A stretch of DNA of 64,000 bases from Calendula officinalis (taxonomy: Eukaryota; Streptophyta; Magnoliopsida; Asterales; Asteraceae). Each line of letters starts with the position of its first letter. Position 1 is the stretch's first letter. Where the stretch lies: assembly GCA_963853835.1 (NCBI GenBank), contig OY970822.1, positions 86,099,135 to 86,163,134 on the forward strand, read 5' to 3'. A model generated the notes under the pieces. It was not told the origin of the DNA, made no database searches, and worked only from the letters and a program-made list of their open reading frames with translations. Positions 32,614 through 44,507 of this stretch are shown here, piece after piece. Both the position numbers and the translations under genes were made by a program.

Positions 32614-35600
32614 GTGCAGGGTGATGAAAGCAAACATGTCTGGTACTTAGACAGTGGTTGCTCAAGACATATGACTGGATACAAATCCCTGCTGGAAGAG
32701 TTTGAAGTATGTGCTGGTCCCCCAGTAATTTTTGGTGATAATGGTAGAGGCTCAACTGAAGGTTATGGAACCATTTCTAATGGATCCGTAAAAATCACAA
32801 GAGTTGGTTATGTGAACGGGCTGAAACACAATCTAATCAGCATTAGCCAACTTTATGATGCAAAGTTCTCAGTGAACTTTAACGAATACAGAGGAATGGT
32901 GACGGATAAAAGTGGAAAGGTAGTATTAGTTGCTCCAAGAACCATATACACTTGACATGAATCCTCAAAATCAAGAAGTTTGTCTATTCTCTCATTTTAC
33001 TGAAGAGCTGAATTGGTTGTGGCATAAAAGGCTATCTCACCTAAATTTCAAGAACATATCGAAGCTGGCTCGAGGTCAGCTGGTGAATGGTCTACCACAA
33101 ATCAAGTATGAAAAGGATAAGGTTTGTTCAGCTTGTGAACAAGGCAAACAACATAAAAGCTCCTTCAAATCAAAGCAATGTTTTTCCGTCGACAGCTACC
33201 TTCACATGCTCCATATGGATCTCTTTGGTCCTATGAGTACTGAAAGTTTAGGTGGAAAGAAGTATACACTTGTTATCGTTGATGAATATTCGTGATACAC
33301 TTGGGTTATATTTCTTCGTCACAAAAGTGATGCAGCTGATGAGATTATCAAGTTCATCAAAAGGATGGAACTTCTAAACGGGTCTAGAGTCAAGATGCTG
33401 AGATCAGACAACGGTACTGAATTCAGAAACAAGACTTTGGAAGACTTCTGTTCAGATGTTGGGATCTCCCAAAAAATTTCAGCTACTAGAACACCTCAAC
33501 AAAATGGTGTTGCTGAAAGAAGAAACAGAACCCTAATAGAAGCTGCAAGAACAATGCTTGCTGAGTCGAACATGCCTAAGCAATTTTGGGCAGAATCTGT
33601 TAACACAACTTGTTTTACTCAAAATAGGTCTCTCTATATGAAGAGACACAAGAAGACTTCTTATGAGATTTTTCGTCAAAGGGAACCCTTCATCGGTTTC
33701 TTTCATGTGTTTGGTTGTGTGTGCTTTGTGTTAAACACACGAGATCAGTTAAGTAAATTTGACTCCAAAGCTGATGAAGCCATTTTCTTGGGATATTCCA
33801 CTTCATCCAAGGCATATAGAGTTTTCAACAAAAGAAGACAAACTTTGGAAGAGTCCATAAATGTTACTTTTGAAGAACACTCAAAATCCTTGAACCCCAC
33901 CTCTGCTGACTCATCTGATGCATTTCAGAGATCAGCTGAACCATCCAATGATGATGCAGCTGAAGCATTCTCCGATGCTTTAAACCTCTTCGATGTTCCC
34001 ATAAATGAACCAGATGAGACATTCCATGATGCTCCTACATATCTTGTAGATATTGCAGCTGTTCAACAAGAAATACCAACAGCAAAAGCATCATCCAAGG
34101 CTATCTCTAAGCCACCTCCTCATACTTCAAAAAGATTGGTTCAAAATGAAGTAATTCATCCTGCTGATCAGTCAGCCGCTCAACAAGGATCTAATTCTGC
34201 TGAATCTTCCTCTTCTACAGCTGCTCCTCAATCAAAGTGGACCTCAGAACATCCAATTGATCTAATCATTGGAGATCCACAGCAAGGAGTAGTCACAAGA
34301 AGTAAAGCATCATGCAATCTCTGCTTATGGTCTTGCTTCTTAGCAGCTGAAGAACCGAAAAATATTAAAGCTGCTTTAGAAGACTCAAACTGGATTCAAG
34401 CGATGCAGGAAGAACTTAACCAATTTTAGGTCAACAAAGTATGGCAGCTAGTGCCTCCACCAGCTGGAAAGACTATAATTGGTACTAAATGGGTATTCAA
34501 GAACAAGATGGATGAAGAAGGTGTGGTTATTCGCAACAAGGCCAGACTTGTTGCATAAGGATATAGACAAGAGGAAGGAATCGATTTCGACGAAACATTT
34601 GCTCCAGTAGCTAGGCTTGAGGCAATTAGAATTTTTCTAGCTTACACTGCTTACAAGAACTTCACAGTTTTTCAGATGGACGTGAAGAGTGCATTTTTAA
34701 ATGGGAAGCTGCAAGAGGAAGTGTATGTTAAGCAACTACCAGGGTTTGAAAATCCTAAGTATTTAGACTATGTGTTTAAATTGGATAAGGCGCTGTATGG
34801 GTTGAAACAAGCTCCTCGTGCATGGTACGATACACTCTCCACGTTCATCATAGCAAATGATTTCACCAGGGGAAATATTGATAAAACCTTATTCATTCGC
34901 AAAATCAAAGGTGATATCATTCTTGTTCAAATTTATGTGGATGACATAATCTTTGGTGCTACTGACGAGAAACTTTGTAGACGTTTTTCAAAACTTATGT
35001 CTACAAAGTATGAGATGAGTATGATGGGTGAATTAACATATTTTCTTGGCTTACAAGTTAAGCAATCTAAAAATGGAATTTTTATAAATCAAGAAAAATA
35101 TATCAAAGATCTTTTAAAGAAATTTGATATGAATTCATCATCATCCATGAAAACTCCAATGGCTCCTCCGAACAATCTAGATGCTGACATAACTGGGAAA
35201 TCAGTTGATGTAACATTCTACAGAGGAATCATTGGATCTTTACTCTATCTCACCGCCAGCAGACCAGATATTATGTTTGCTACTTGCATGTGTGCTAGGT
35301 ATCAAGCTGATCCTAGAGAATCTCATTTAATAGCTGTTAAAAGAATTTTGAGGTACCTTAAGGGTATTCCAAGCCTAGGTCTTTGGTATGCCAAAGACTC
35401 CGGGTTTGATCTAATCGGCTATTCAGATTCAGACTTTGCAGGTTGCAAAATGGATAGAAAGAGCACCACCGGAGGATGTCAGATGCTTGGAGGAAAGCTA
35501 GTCAGCTGGACCAGCAAGAAACAAAGCACTGTCTCTACATCCACAGCTGAAGCAGAATATGTTCCTGCTGGAAGCTGTTGTGCTCAAGTCCTTTGGATGA

Positions 35601-35875
35601 AGAATCAGCTTGTTGATTTCGATATGCACTTTTGCAAAGTTCCTATCTATTGTGATAACACAAGTGCTATTGCAATCAGAAAGAACCCAGTTCTTCACTC
35701 AAGAACCAAACATATCGACATAAGGTATCATTTTATTAGAGATCACATTGAACAAGGTGACGTGGAACTTCATTTCATTTCAACAGATCTTCAGCTGGCT
35801 GATTTATTCACTAAACCTCTAGATGAAAAACGCTTCAATTTTTTAATCAGCGAGCTGGGTATGTTGAATGCCTAA
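32614..35875 (+). pseudogene. pol: Copia pol (protease, integrase, RT, RNase H), broken
   Basis: Protease: YLDSGCSRHMTG, with the D-S-G active site at about 32650. A frame change of one base occurs near 32950. Pre-integrase HHCC: LWHKRLSHLNF ... CSACEQGKQ. Integrase core: MDLFGP, SDNGTEF, then QQNGVAERRNRTL (D-D-E). Reverse transcriptase: MDVKSAFLNGKL, YGLKQAPRAWY, YVDD at 34934-34945. RNase H: YSDSDFAGCKMDRKSTTGG and STAEAEY. Ends at the stop 35873-35875. Stops: 33293 (TGA), 34427 (TAG) and about 34556 (TAA). Most catalytic motifs are intact, so the decay is point-like and recent. In an active element it would make cDNA and insert it. Confidence 0.9.
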
Positions 35876-36380
35876 ATCAACTGCTGAAGTACTTTCAGCA
35901 GCTGATAAGTTCACCTTGTCACTTAGTACATTCAGTTGACTAAAAGTATTTTTGTTTTCATCAGTCAGCCGAATAAAATCTCTTAAATGATAACGTATCG
36001 TGTTTTATAAGTTAAAACGTTTGGTTTTCCCATAAAAAGGCATCTTTTATCCCCATCCATACAATCTCTGTGGCAAATATTTCCACTCGAGTGAAAATAT
36101 TTGGCATTTATGAAGGACAAGACACCCTGACACCAGAAACGGCTCCACTACCCCTCTCTGTCACATCCAACCACCTTCCTTCGCACGATAATCAATATTT
36201 CCATAGTTGGTTTGTAACTATCCATTAATGGTCCGGTTTAATTTCAAATATTTACCCAAACCGCCCCATAATCCCCTATAAATACTCATCCATTTCCCTC
36301 ATTTCATCTTCATCACTCCCAAAATTCTCTCTCAAAAACCTCTCAAACTTCTAGCTTTTATCTTTCTTCCCTCTCCTAAA

Positions 36381-39300
36381 ATGTCGAAGAAATCCACAAA
36401 AGCTCCTCTCACTAGAGCTGCCATTGAGTTCTCTCAGAACTCGAATCTGATAGCCAACACTTCTCCACCGAAAGATCTCATCGATGTATATCGACCGCTT
36501 GGAAAGTTCTTGCGTCACTGTCCTATCCGTGGTGCATTCTTCAGATTCACCAAGAGTAACATCGCACTTTTGCGTGATTTCTGGATGTCTGCCTCCGTTT
36601 CTGGAGACGACATCGTTGCGCAAGTTGGAGATCATCAAATCACCATTACTGTTGATGATTTCCGAATTGCTTGCGGGATCGAATATCTGCTACGTGTCGA
36701 CAGCCCGACGAGTCATCCACTTAAAAGGACCCTCTCTCCTCCCATCCTCTCCCTACCGGTCGCCGAATATAACTCTTCTTTGCCAACTATATCAGCAGAT
36801 GAAATCTGCTGATGAAGCTAAAGAAAGTCTAATCTGTATCACTGGATACAGATTAGCAAATGAAGACGACAAGGTGCAGATCTTCAAGAAGTCTCAGCTG
36901 ACGAGACCCTGGGCCTATTTCTTTACCCACATCATTCAGGGTATAGGCGGCAGCTCCGGGTCTCACAACCAGTGCAACTCCAGCATGCAAGTCTTTGCTG
37001 AAGCCCTAGTCACCAGTCAGCGGATTGACTATGGGAGACTGGTGTACGAGGAGGTCAAGGCCAAACTGAAGGGCAAGAGAAACCACATTCCCTATCTTCG
37101 CTTCTTCACATTGTGCATTGCACATGTGATGGTTGTGAAGCTGAATGTCGATTATGACGACATTCCAGGGGAATCAGTGGTGGTATGTACCATCTCCAAC
37201 ATCATCTTCAACCAGAAGAAGGATGTTGATAAAGATTTTCCCCTCTCCTCGTACATGCTGAAGATCATTGATGATCGAACCAGATCCAAAAAGGATCAAA
37301 CAGAGGGCGCAACATCGAAGGAATCTGCCCTACAAGAAGGTATGTCCTCTTCACATATGGGGAGTTTTCCCTCAACTGGGCTCCCACCCCAAACTGTTGA
37401 TGGAAATACCACCACCTCAACAGGGATCTCAATCCCTGAGAATGAGGATTCTGCTGATGCAGATTATATTCCACTGGTGGTGAAGAAGCGAGTTGAGAGA
37501 TCAGCAAATCGCTATACTTCTTCCTCTTCATTCTCTCTATCATCTTCTCCCACTTCTAATGCTCCTTCCTCTCCTCTGCTGAGGGTAAGAAGGTCTGCTA
37601 CCCATGGAGAAGATATGGAAGTTGATGATGCTGAGCTAGTGACATCAGCATCATCAGGATTCAGCCAGGGTCCTCAAGGGATTCCCTTGAGTCGAGAAGA
37701 TCACTTACGATCAGAGGTTATGCCAGCATCTGATCTTGATCCTTCTTATTTTCACTCTTACAGTGTTTCTCTAGGAACTCCACCAACAATCGGAGCTCCT
37801 AGTCAAACACTCCTGGCTGGTAACATCCTCCTTCCCTTTCATCCATTCTCTGCTGATTTCTCAACAAGTCAGCAGACTTCAAAACGGAAATTTCGTTCTT
37901 CAGGAGTTAGTGCCAGCTCCAACCTTCTGCGTAGCTCCTCGACTGATTCATTATCAGTCGTTGTAATAAGGGGACAAACTCCACAAGCAACCCCAGTCTC
38001 TCGACAGACTGCTGGTGAAGTTTTCGGCTCATCCCAAGCCACCCGTGAGTCAGCTGCACACACACCACCACCAACTTCTTCATCACTTTCTGAGTCATCA
38101 GCTGATGAAAGATTTACTGGAAACCAAGTCAATCTTGAAGCTGTTCCTTCTGTTTCCCACAACATTACCAGCTTAAACCAGCTGGTGATCGAGGAAACCA
38201 CCACCACCAATGAAGAGACAAATTTAGACCAAGTTGTTACTGAGGCATCCACCCAAGCTGCCAGTGATCGCGAACGTATTCGCCAACTGAGCTATGAGGC
38301 ACCTGACACACCACCCAGAGGAACTCTTCCTCCAGTCTCTATACCAGTTTCGCCGGCTGGTGAGACTGAAGCACAAGGTACTCAAACAGTATTTCATATG
38401 ATGTTTGACTATGCTGAGGAGCCACTTCGGCCCTACAATTCGTCCACTGACGAAGAAGCAGATGCACCTTGGCTTCGAATCGATTCGACAGCTGATGTCG
38501 GCCCTTCTAACAGAACCCTAGAAGTTTCAACTGGACCCAACTCACCCCCCAAAGACTCCGAGGAACCCATAGGAACCCTTCTTCCTACCTCGGAAACACC
38601 CACTCCCACAGTTGAGGTTACCCCTCCAGCTGGATACATACAAGACCCCTTCCCCCAAAGCGTCCAAGTGTCCTATGCTGAATCCAGCAAAGCTGGAGGA
38701 AGCATTCCCATCAGAGCCGCTGCTGCTCTGATGTCTAGAGTTGTTTCATCCCAGATTCGACCTGGGATGGCCATGCTGAGTAAGCAGATGGACACCCTTC
38801 GCAGGGATGTTCCAAAGAAGTTTGCTAAAATAGCTGAAGATCTCTCTTCTAACATAACTTCTCTGCATACTGAGGTTCACACTCAGACTCATCGGATGGC
38901 TCTTCTTGCTGATCAGATTCGCTGCAACACCAGCGAGTTCATCTCTCTCAATGAATATTTTCATCAAGCGTTGAACTCCATTCGCGAATCTGACAGAGTC
39001 GAAAAAGACAAGCTTCTCTCCGAAGCTCGGGCATCTGAAGCAGAAGTTGAACGACAGCTGAATACCTTGTCTGTCAAGGTATCTCCTCTCCAACCAGTTG
39101 TCGAATGTCTGGCTCTTGCACAAGCAAAGAAAGAGTCTCTGCTGACAAACACTCATAGCCATCTCTCTAAGGATATCGAGGAGTCAGCTTCTGATGTGTC
39201 CACAAGAATGGACAAATTGGAGACTGAAGTCAGCTCGCTGACTTCTCAAGTCGCTGGTCTCCAAGGCACCCTTAACCTCATTCTTCAAAATCTAAATGAG

Positions 39301-40482
39301 GGTGCTGCTCCTGTCCATCCTGCTTCAGCACCAGAGAGTACCTTAATTCTTCGGGCACTCTCTGAGGGGGTGAAAGAGCAAGCTACTTCTGCAGGTGAAC
39401 AACAAGGTGAACAAAATGTTTCACAACCTATAGTCACCTCTGCCATTGGAGCCAATGTAGAAGATATTCTAGTAGGTGAGACCCCAAGATCTCCACTTAT
39501 CACTGCTGCTGGAATACCAGAAGAAGAAGAAGACCCCTCAACTGGTTTTGTTAAAATCGTTGATTCCTTTGAATCAGTTGAGGGCCCACAAGTCCAAGCC
39601 CCGCAAATCCAAATCCCTCAGCCTATTATACAGGTGAATCCTCTACCTGCTGAGGGGGAGCTGAATCTTGCCGAATTTAAAGCTGGCCTCCTGGAGGAAG
39701 TCAGATCTTCTGTTGAGCTCGAAACAGTCATTGATCTTCAAAGGAAAACACAAGAAGAGCTGTTTCAAAGAGGTGAAGCGAAGAGAGCTGAGAACATTAG
39801 GTTGTTCAATAAAGTTCTCTTTAAACGAAGGCAAGAAGCAAAAATCACCAGCGTCAGGACCCCCAAAGCATCATCCAGCTCTCCTCAAGAGATTGTTATC
39901 AACAGAGCTAAGGGGCCCTACGTTGCTGAGAAGGTTCCTCTGAACAAAATCAGCACTCTTTTCAACTATGAGGAATGGAATGAGTTGCTGAAAGCTGCCG
40001 GGTCTGCTAAACCTTCTCCCAACATAGCAGATCTGGAAAGTGAGGTCAGAGTCGCAACCTACACATTCAAGACTCTATGCGACATAGTCAAGAAATACTC
40101 TCCTGACTTGGAAAATCGCATACCAGCTAAATTGCGTGGACCTCAAGCTGATACTGTCAGAGAATCTGCTGGTGAAAGCTCCTCAGCAAGAGGGGAGAAA
40201 CTTAAGTCTGTTCTTCCCGAGCCCCTTGCTGACTCCAGACAACTCGATATTGGGTCTTCAATAATATTTGCAAAACGAACAAGACTCAGTATCACAAAAT
40301 CCATCCCCACGGGAGTAAACTTTGTCCCTGGGCTGATCGTAAAAGAACCTATCTATGGCTTTTGCTATCTGGAAAAGAAGGTGCCTTGCTTCCAGCGAGC
40401 TGATGAGTTGCATCTATCTGATGTGGATCAACTTTTGATCTATCACAAGCTGCTGAGTTACACCACTGAAGAGGGAAGATAA
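36381..40482 (+). CDS. Third ORF of the copia element, about 1.37 k codons, one frameshift
   Basis: Starts MSKKSTKAPLTRAAIEFSQ at 36381; the frame changes once between about 36660 and 36800 and then stays open without a stop for about 1,230 codons to TAA at 40480-40482. The N-terminal part (VYRPLGKFLRHCPIRGAFF, LLRDFWMSASVSGDDIV, ITVDDFRIACGI) resembles a domain I know from plant transposon-associated proteins. A long Ser/Thr/Pro-rich region follows (about 37300-38700), then a coiled-coil region (38700-39300, with heptad-like SSLTSQVAGLQGTLNLILQN), then acidic and basic tail segments. I see no signal peptide, no transmembrane helix and no furin-like site, so the name envelope-like rests on position only. 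It is far better preserved than pol. Function unknown. Confidence 0.7.
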
Positions 40483-40759
40483 ATGAACAAACTAATAGAC
40501 TCAGCCTTCAACTCACTGTATCGCAATGTCGTTGGGTCAACTATATCCAAGGCATTATAGTGTTTTTGATTTTCCTTGTACTAATCAGATTCATATCAAT
40601 AGAAAATCAAAAATTTTGTATTATACTTGTAAAATTGTAAAAAGATAAACATATAAACCCTAAGGGTCAAAGTACATAAGTATTCAGCTGACTACATCAG
40701 CTGAATCATTACAGGTTCATACTTATACAGCTATTCGATTGCATCAAATAGGGGGAGAT
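40483..40759 (+). promoter_or_regulatory. Untranslated leader to 3' LTR with polypurine tract
   Basis: Non-coding 277 bp ending AATAGGGGGAGAT (40747-40759) directly before TGTTAG of the 3' LTR: the polypurine tract that primes plus-strand synthesis. Two TCAGCTGA-type motifs lie at 40683-40705. Confidence 0.75.
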
Positions 40760-41707
40760 TGTTAGTCCGAAGACTAATTAAATAAGATTTGATGATCGAT
40801 AGCTAAGAAGAATAAATATCAGCTGAAGTATGTATCTCAGCTGAAGCAAGTATATGCAATAAACCTTCAGCTGAGTACGTACTTAGCTTTAGGAAATCAA
40901 GTCAAATCAGCAGCTATTCACGAGAGATCATTCGAACTCTATGGCCAAAGGACAAAGACAAGAAGAAGACTATCCAGCTGATTGTGGAATCAGCTGATAG
41001 TATATGCTGCAGATGAAGACTTAAAGAAAATATTCTTGACACTTTGAACATTTCCCTTTCCCGCTCAAAGAAGAAGAAATCAATGAGGATATTCTATTTT
41101 GGAATAGAAGATAATGTCAGTACATCATCGTTTGTCCCTCCAAGCATGTAAAGGGAAAGTCAACTACTTTTGTACTTTGGTAGTACACCTTTTCACTGTG
41201 CGTCAGAAAAGGTAGCAAAAGTAGTTGACACAAAGTACACTTGGGACTACAACATATGCAAGAGCATTAAATGTTTCCGTGGACAAGTCTACATCGACGA
41301 ATGATGTGTTTACACGTCGATTAGCTTGTGGACAAATGAACATGGATCTTGGGCTATATATAGAGAAGTAAATGCTTGCATTTACACACACCTTTAAGCA
41401 TCCATAGCACAAGAACATTCTATGCGAGTTAGTTATTGTCTAAGTATTAACTCCTCCATATTTATTACTAGGACAGTAGATATCAGCTGTCGGTATCAGC
41501 TGATATAACTCTCCTTGCATTATCTTCTAGTTTGAGCGATTTAAAGTGTCATTTCAAGTATAGAGTTTTAGTTAGTGTATTTCCGCAAACTTTGTACTGT
41601 ATTAAGTTGTTTTAATAAACTTTTAATCATTGAAATCTTCTGTGTTATTTATCTTATCTTCGTTAATCGGTCATAACGCAACACGTTAGTGTTGTTGGGA
41701 TCCAACA
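40760..41707 (+). repeat. 3' LTR of the copia element
   Basis: 948 bp, pairs with 29157-30111; differs at about 34 sites including a 7-bp indel in the GTGTA(CTATCTA)TTT region. Ends GGGATCCAACA, then target duplication GTAAT. Confidence 0.92.
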
Positions 41708-41712
41708 GTAAT

Positions 41713-42040
41713 GGTGGATGGTGGTGGTGGAAGCGATGGTGCAGGCGGCTGCACATTCTCATGTTCCTTCAATTTGGTCGTGCAAGAGATGATGATGGTC
41801 GCTTGTGCATTATACAAAAGTGATACATATATTAATAAAACTAATTTTAACATATGGCCGTTGGTTTTTTCACAATCTGGGGATTTGGTCATACGTTTAA
41901 TCTATAGAGAGAAAACTGATATGATATTGATGACCAAACCTGAATTTGATTATCATTTCGATTAGTTAATTTACCAATTAATCATGTGGAATATGAGGAT
42001 AATGAGTTAATAACAAAAAGATATGCGATATATTGTGGAC
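41713..42040. other. Flank of the retrotransposon, no gene recognised
   Basis: GGTGG-rich start continuing the sequence left of the element, then AT-rich. Open frames here (84 and 68 codons on opposite strands) overlap each other and match no family. Confidence 0.35.
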
Positions 42041-42480
42041 ACCACTGTGTTTCTGAGTTTTAATTTCAATAAAGGTAAAAGGAAACGAAAAGAAATGAAA
42101 ATTGTATTGTGTTCCAGAGTTTTTTTATAAAAGAAAGAAAGAGTAAGAGAAGGAAATTTGGAGCATTTTTTCTATTCTAATCTTTTCTCCTAAAAGTGAG
42201 AAGATTTTGAGAGAAAAGAAGATTTAATTAGTTAAAAATATTTGCAATTATCAAAGTACCCCTAACATTACCTAATTTATTTATATTATAAGGATAAAAT
42301 TGTAAATGTGTAATATATTTTCCCTTCTCTCCAACTCAGGAACATAAAAACAATAGTTTACTTTTCTTTTCTATAAGTCGGAACACAAAAAGTTAAAAAA
42401 ACTTCTTATAATATCTTCTTTTCTCTTTACTTTTCCTCTCTTCTTTTTTCTTTCATTTGAAAATCTGGAACGTAGTGTAA
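42041..42480. repeat. Interspersed element with ACACTGTGTTC-type ends, copy 2
   Basis: Starts ACCACTGTGTTTCTGAG and ends AATCTGGAACGTAGTGTAA. It shares CTCCAACTCAGGAACA and TTTCTTTCATT segments with 12393-12624. Longer than copy 1 because of an added AAAGAAAGAAAGAG tract. Confidence 0.55.
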
Positions 42481-43106
42481 TGATGAAAACGATGTGAAAT
42501 ATATAGGGAGTGATTTTGGTACCACAACTTTAAATGCATGTACCACATTCAATGTTTAATATACTTGTACAGAGTTGTATAATGTGCATAATGTGGTAAA
42601 ATCATTAAAAGTTTTGATACCAAAATCAATTCCCGAAATATATACACGAAAACTAAAGCGCTGTCGTTTCATGAATCATAAAAATAGGTACGTGTCCACG
42701 TTCATCATTCAACGTGAGCCACAAAAATCCCACCCATTTTTCCATATTCCCCACAAAAAAATAAAAAAATAAATTCATTTCCAACGTGTCGACCTTTTTC
42801 ATACCTTTTGCACTTTTTCTCTTTGTACAAAAACACTTTTGTGTCCTTGAACAACACAAAAATCCTCTGTTTTCCTCTCTCTAATAGCAAAAAGGTTTTC
42901 CGGCAGCCCATACTACTCTTCGTTCACCGCTCTCCGATCGTCTGAAAATCGATTTCTAATACAACGCCGATTATCCAGAATTTTGTTTTCCGATTGTCTG
43001 TTCATTCACTGATTTAAGCGAACTTTTCTTCAAATAAATCGGTACTTTGAGATTTCAGAGTTCGGATCTTGATATTTTCAGGTTTGATTGTAATCCAAAA
43101 GGAAGC
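42481..43106 (+). promoter_or_regulatory. Promoter and 5' UTR region of the REVEILLE-like gene
   Basis: No ORF of note. The stretch about 42880-43106 has the pyrimidine-rich look of a plant leader and runs into the ATG at 43107. No clear TATA box was singled out. Confidence 0.35.
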
Positions 43107-44507
43107 ATGGTTGAGGTATATTCTATTCCATTATCTCGTTATAATTAATTTAAAGATTTTGTTTATTTTATCTTAGACTTTATATATTTTTATTTTACAT
43201 GGTTCCATTAATTTTATTATCATTTACTGTACATGATAGCAACTCGATATACAGACACATTTATACATAAATATATCAATACTGGTTGAATTTGTTAATC
43301 AGATCCACGTATACATCTATAATCATATTAACGAGGAGACGAATTTGAAATGATACAGATTATATTTATGAACTCATTTTAGGAAAACTTATCAAGGAGT
43401 CTTATTAGCTTAATAACTTGAAATAAGCTTGAATTCCAAGCTTATTAAGCTAATAAACCTCTGCCTTAATAAGCTTTCCCAAACATGCCCTAAATTTTAA
43501 AAAATATTCATGAACTAATTGATAGTAACATTTTCAAGTATTATAGATAATTAGTACAAATTAATCATATTAGCAAATGTAAATTGGTTCTTGATCTTGA
43601 TATTTACCCCTTATCTTCTCAAACTCAGGATCAAAATGAAGGTTCCCTCTCAAACAACATACACCAAACGAAGACTATTCTCTCAAGGTTTTTATAGCAT
43701 CAAAATCGCTTTAAAAAATTGATCAAAACCCTTTTCTTGATAGTCCAATTGGACTAATGTTGAATTATTTTTGTAATGTCAAACAGGCTCGGAAAACATA
43801 CACAATTACAAAACAAAGGGAAAAATGGACACAAGAAGAGCATTGCAAGTTTCTTGAAGCTGTAAAGCTACATGGGCGAGCTTGGCCACAAATTGAAGGT
43901 ATACCTTAAATTATAATGCCGTAAAGCATGTTTATTGTGTTTGCTTTTACTATTTATAATATAAGTTTGAGATATGAAACTAAATTGGACATGAAAACAA
44001 TTTGCAGAACATGTGGGCAGCAAAACCGCGATTCAAATAAGAAGTCATGCTCAAAAGTTTTTCTCCAAAATGGTTCGCGAGTCAAATGGTGTGGATGGAA
44101 TTGTGGTAGATCCCATTGAAATCCCCCCACCTCGTGCAAAGAGGAAACCGGCTCACCCTTATCCTCGTAAAGTGTCGATTCCATTAAAGAAAGGAGCTCG
44201 TGTCACGGGGTCCACTTCTCCTTATTCATCTGGATCAAATCACGAAAACAGGTACCCAAATTCACCTGAATTGACCAGAAGTTTGAAGCTTTTTGGAAAT
44301 ACGTTTTTTGTTGCGGGTTTGGTCAGACCTTATACGGATATTGTGACACTACCATGTGAAAGTGAGAATGGAGTATTTGGTAGCAAAGGAGATATGTATG
44401 CAAAGGGGTTTGTACCGTACAAGAGGTGTTTAGCAGAGAAGAGTAGTGTTTCATATATGTTAACAGGTGAAGAGAGGGAAGACGTTAGAGTAAGGCTTTG
44501 CTTGTAG
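43107..44507 (+). pseudogene. RVE: REVEILLE-type single-MYB gene with an apparent exon 2 frameshift
   Basis: RVE proteins are clock-linked MYB factors that bind evening-element DNA. Exons: 43107-43115 (ATG GTT GAG), 43629-43687, 43787-43898, 44008-44507. Exons 3-4 encode the SHAQKYF-type MYB: TYTITKQREKWTQEEHCKFL, HGRAWPQIEEHVGSKTAIQI, RSHAQKFFSKMVRE, then the RVE-typical PPPRAKRKPAHPYPRK, SLKLFG and the C-terminal GFVPYKRCLAE and VRLCL. Splice sites are GT-AG. The difficulty is exon 2: in the frame that joins correctly to exon 3 (NEDYSLK, then ARKTYTI), a TGA lies at its beginning, while the frame set by the ATG of exon 1 enters exon 3 out of phase and stops within the MYB repeat. Either an indel broke the gene or an unseen start or splice form is used. 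The protein would also be short for an RVE. Confidence 0.75.
43381..43492. mobile_element. Tourist-like MITE relic in intron 1 of the RVE gene
   Basis: Right end AAGCTTTCCCAAACATGCCCT pairs with the partial left end AGGAAAACTTATCAAGG; the outer GGGCATGTTT of the left end is missing. Related to 8646-8762. Confidence 0.45.

Larger units (their letters stand above)
29157..41707 (+). mobile_element. Full-length Ty1/copia retrotransposon with a long third ORF
   Basis: 12.55 kb. LTRs 29157-30111 and 40760-41707 begin TGTTAGTCCGAAG and end GGGATCCAACA. The target duplication GTAAT is at 29152-29156 and 41708-41712. Order: LTR, primer-binding site, gag, protease, integrase, reverse transcriptase, RNase H, a roughly 4-kb extra ORF, polypurine tract, LTR. 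Integrase before RT makes it copia. A large gag with a coiled-coil tail plus an ORF after pol recalls Sirevirus-type elements. Pol has one frameshift and several stops, so this copy is not autonomous. By eye I count about 34 LTR differences in about 950 bp, suggesting a moderately old insertion. Described only; no repair attempted. Confidence 0.93.

Noticed and set aside
36381..40482. Host gene captured between pol and LTR
   Set aside because: Possible, but there is no intron, no recognisable host family, and position agrees with known third ORFs of copia elements; kept as an element ORF.
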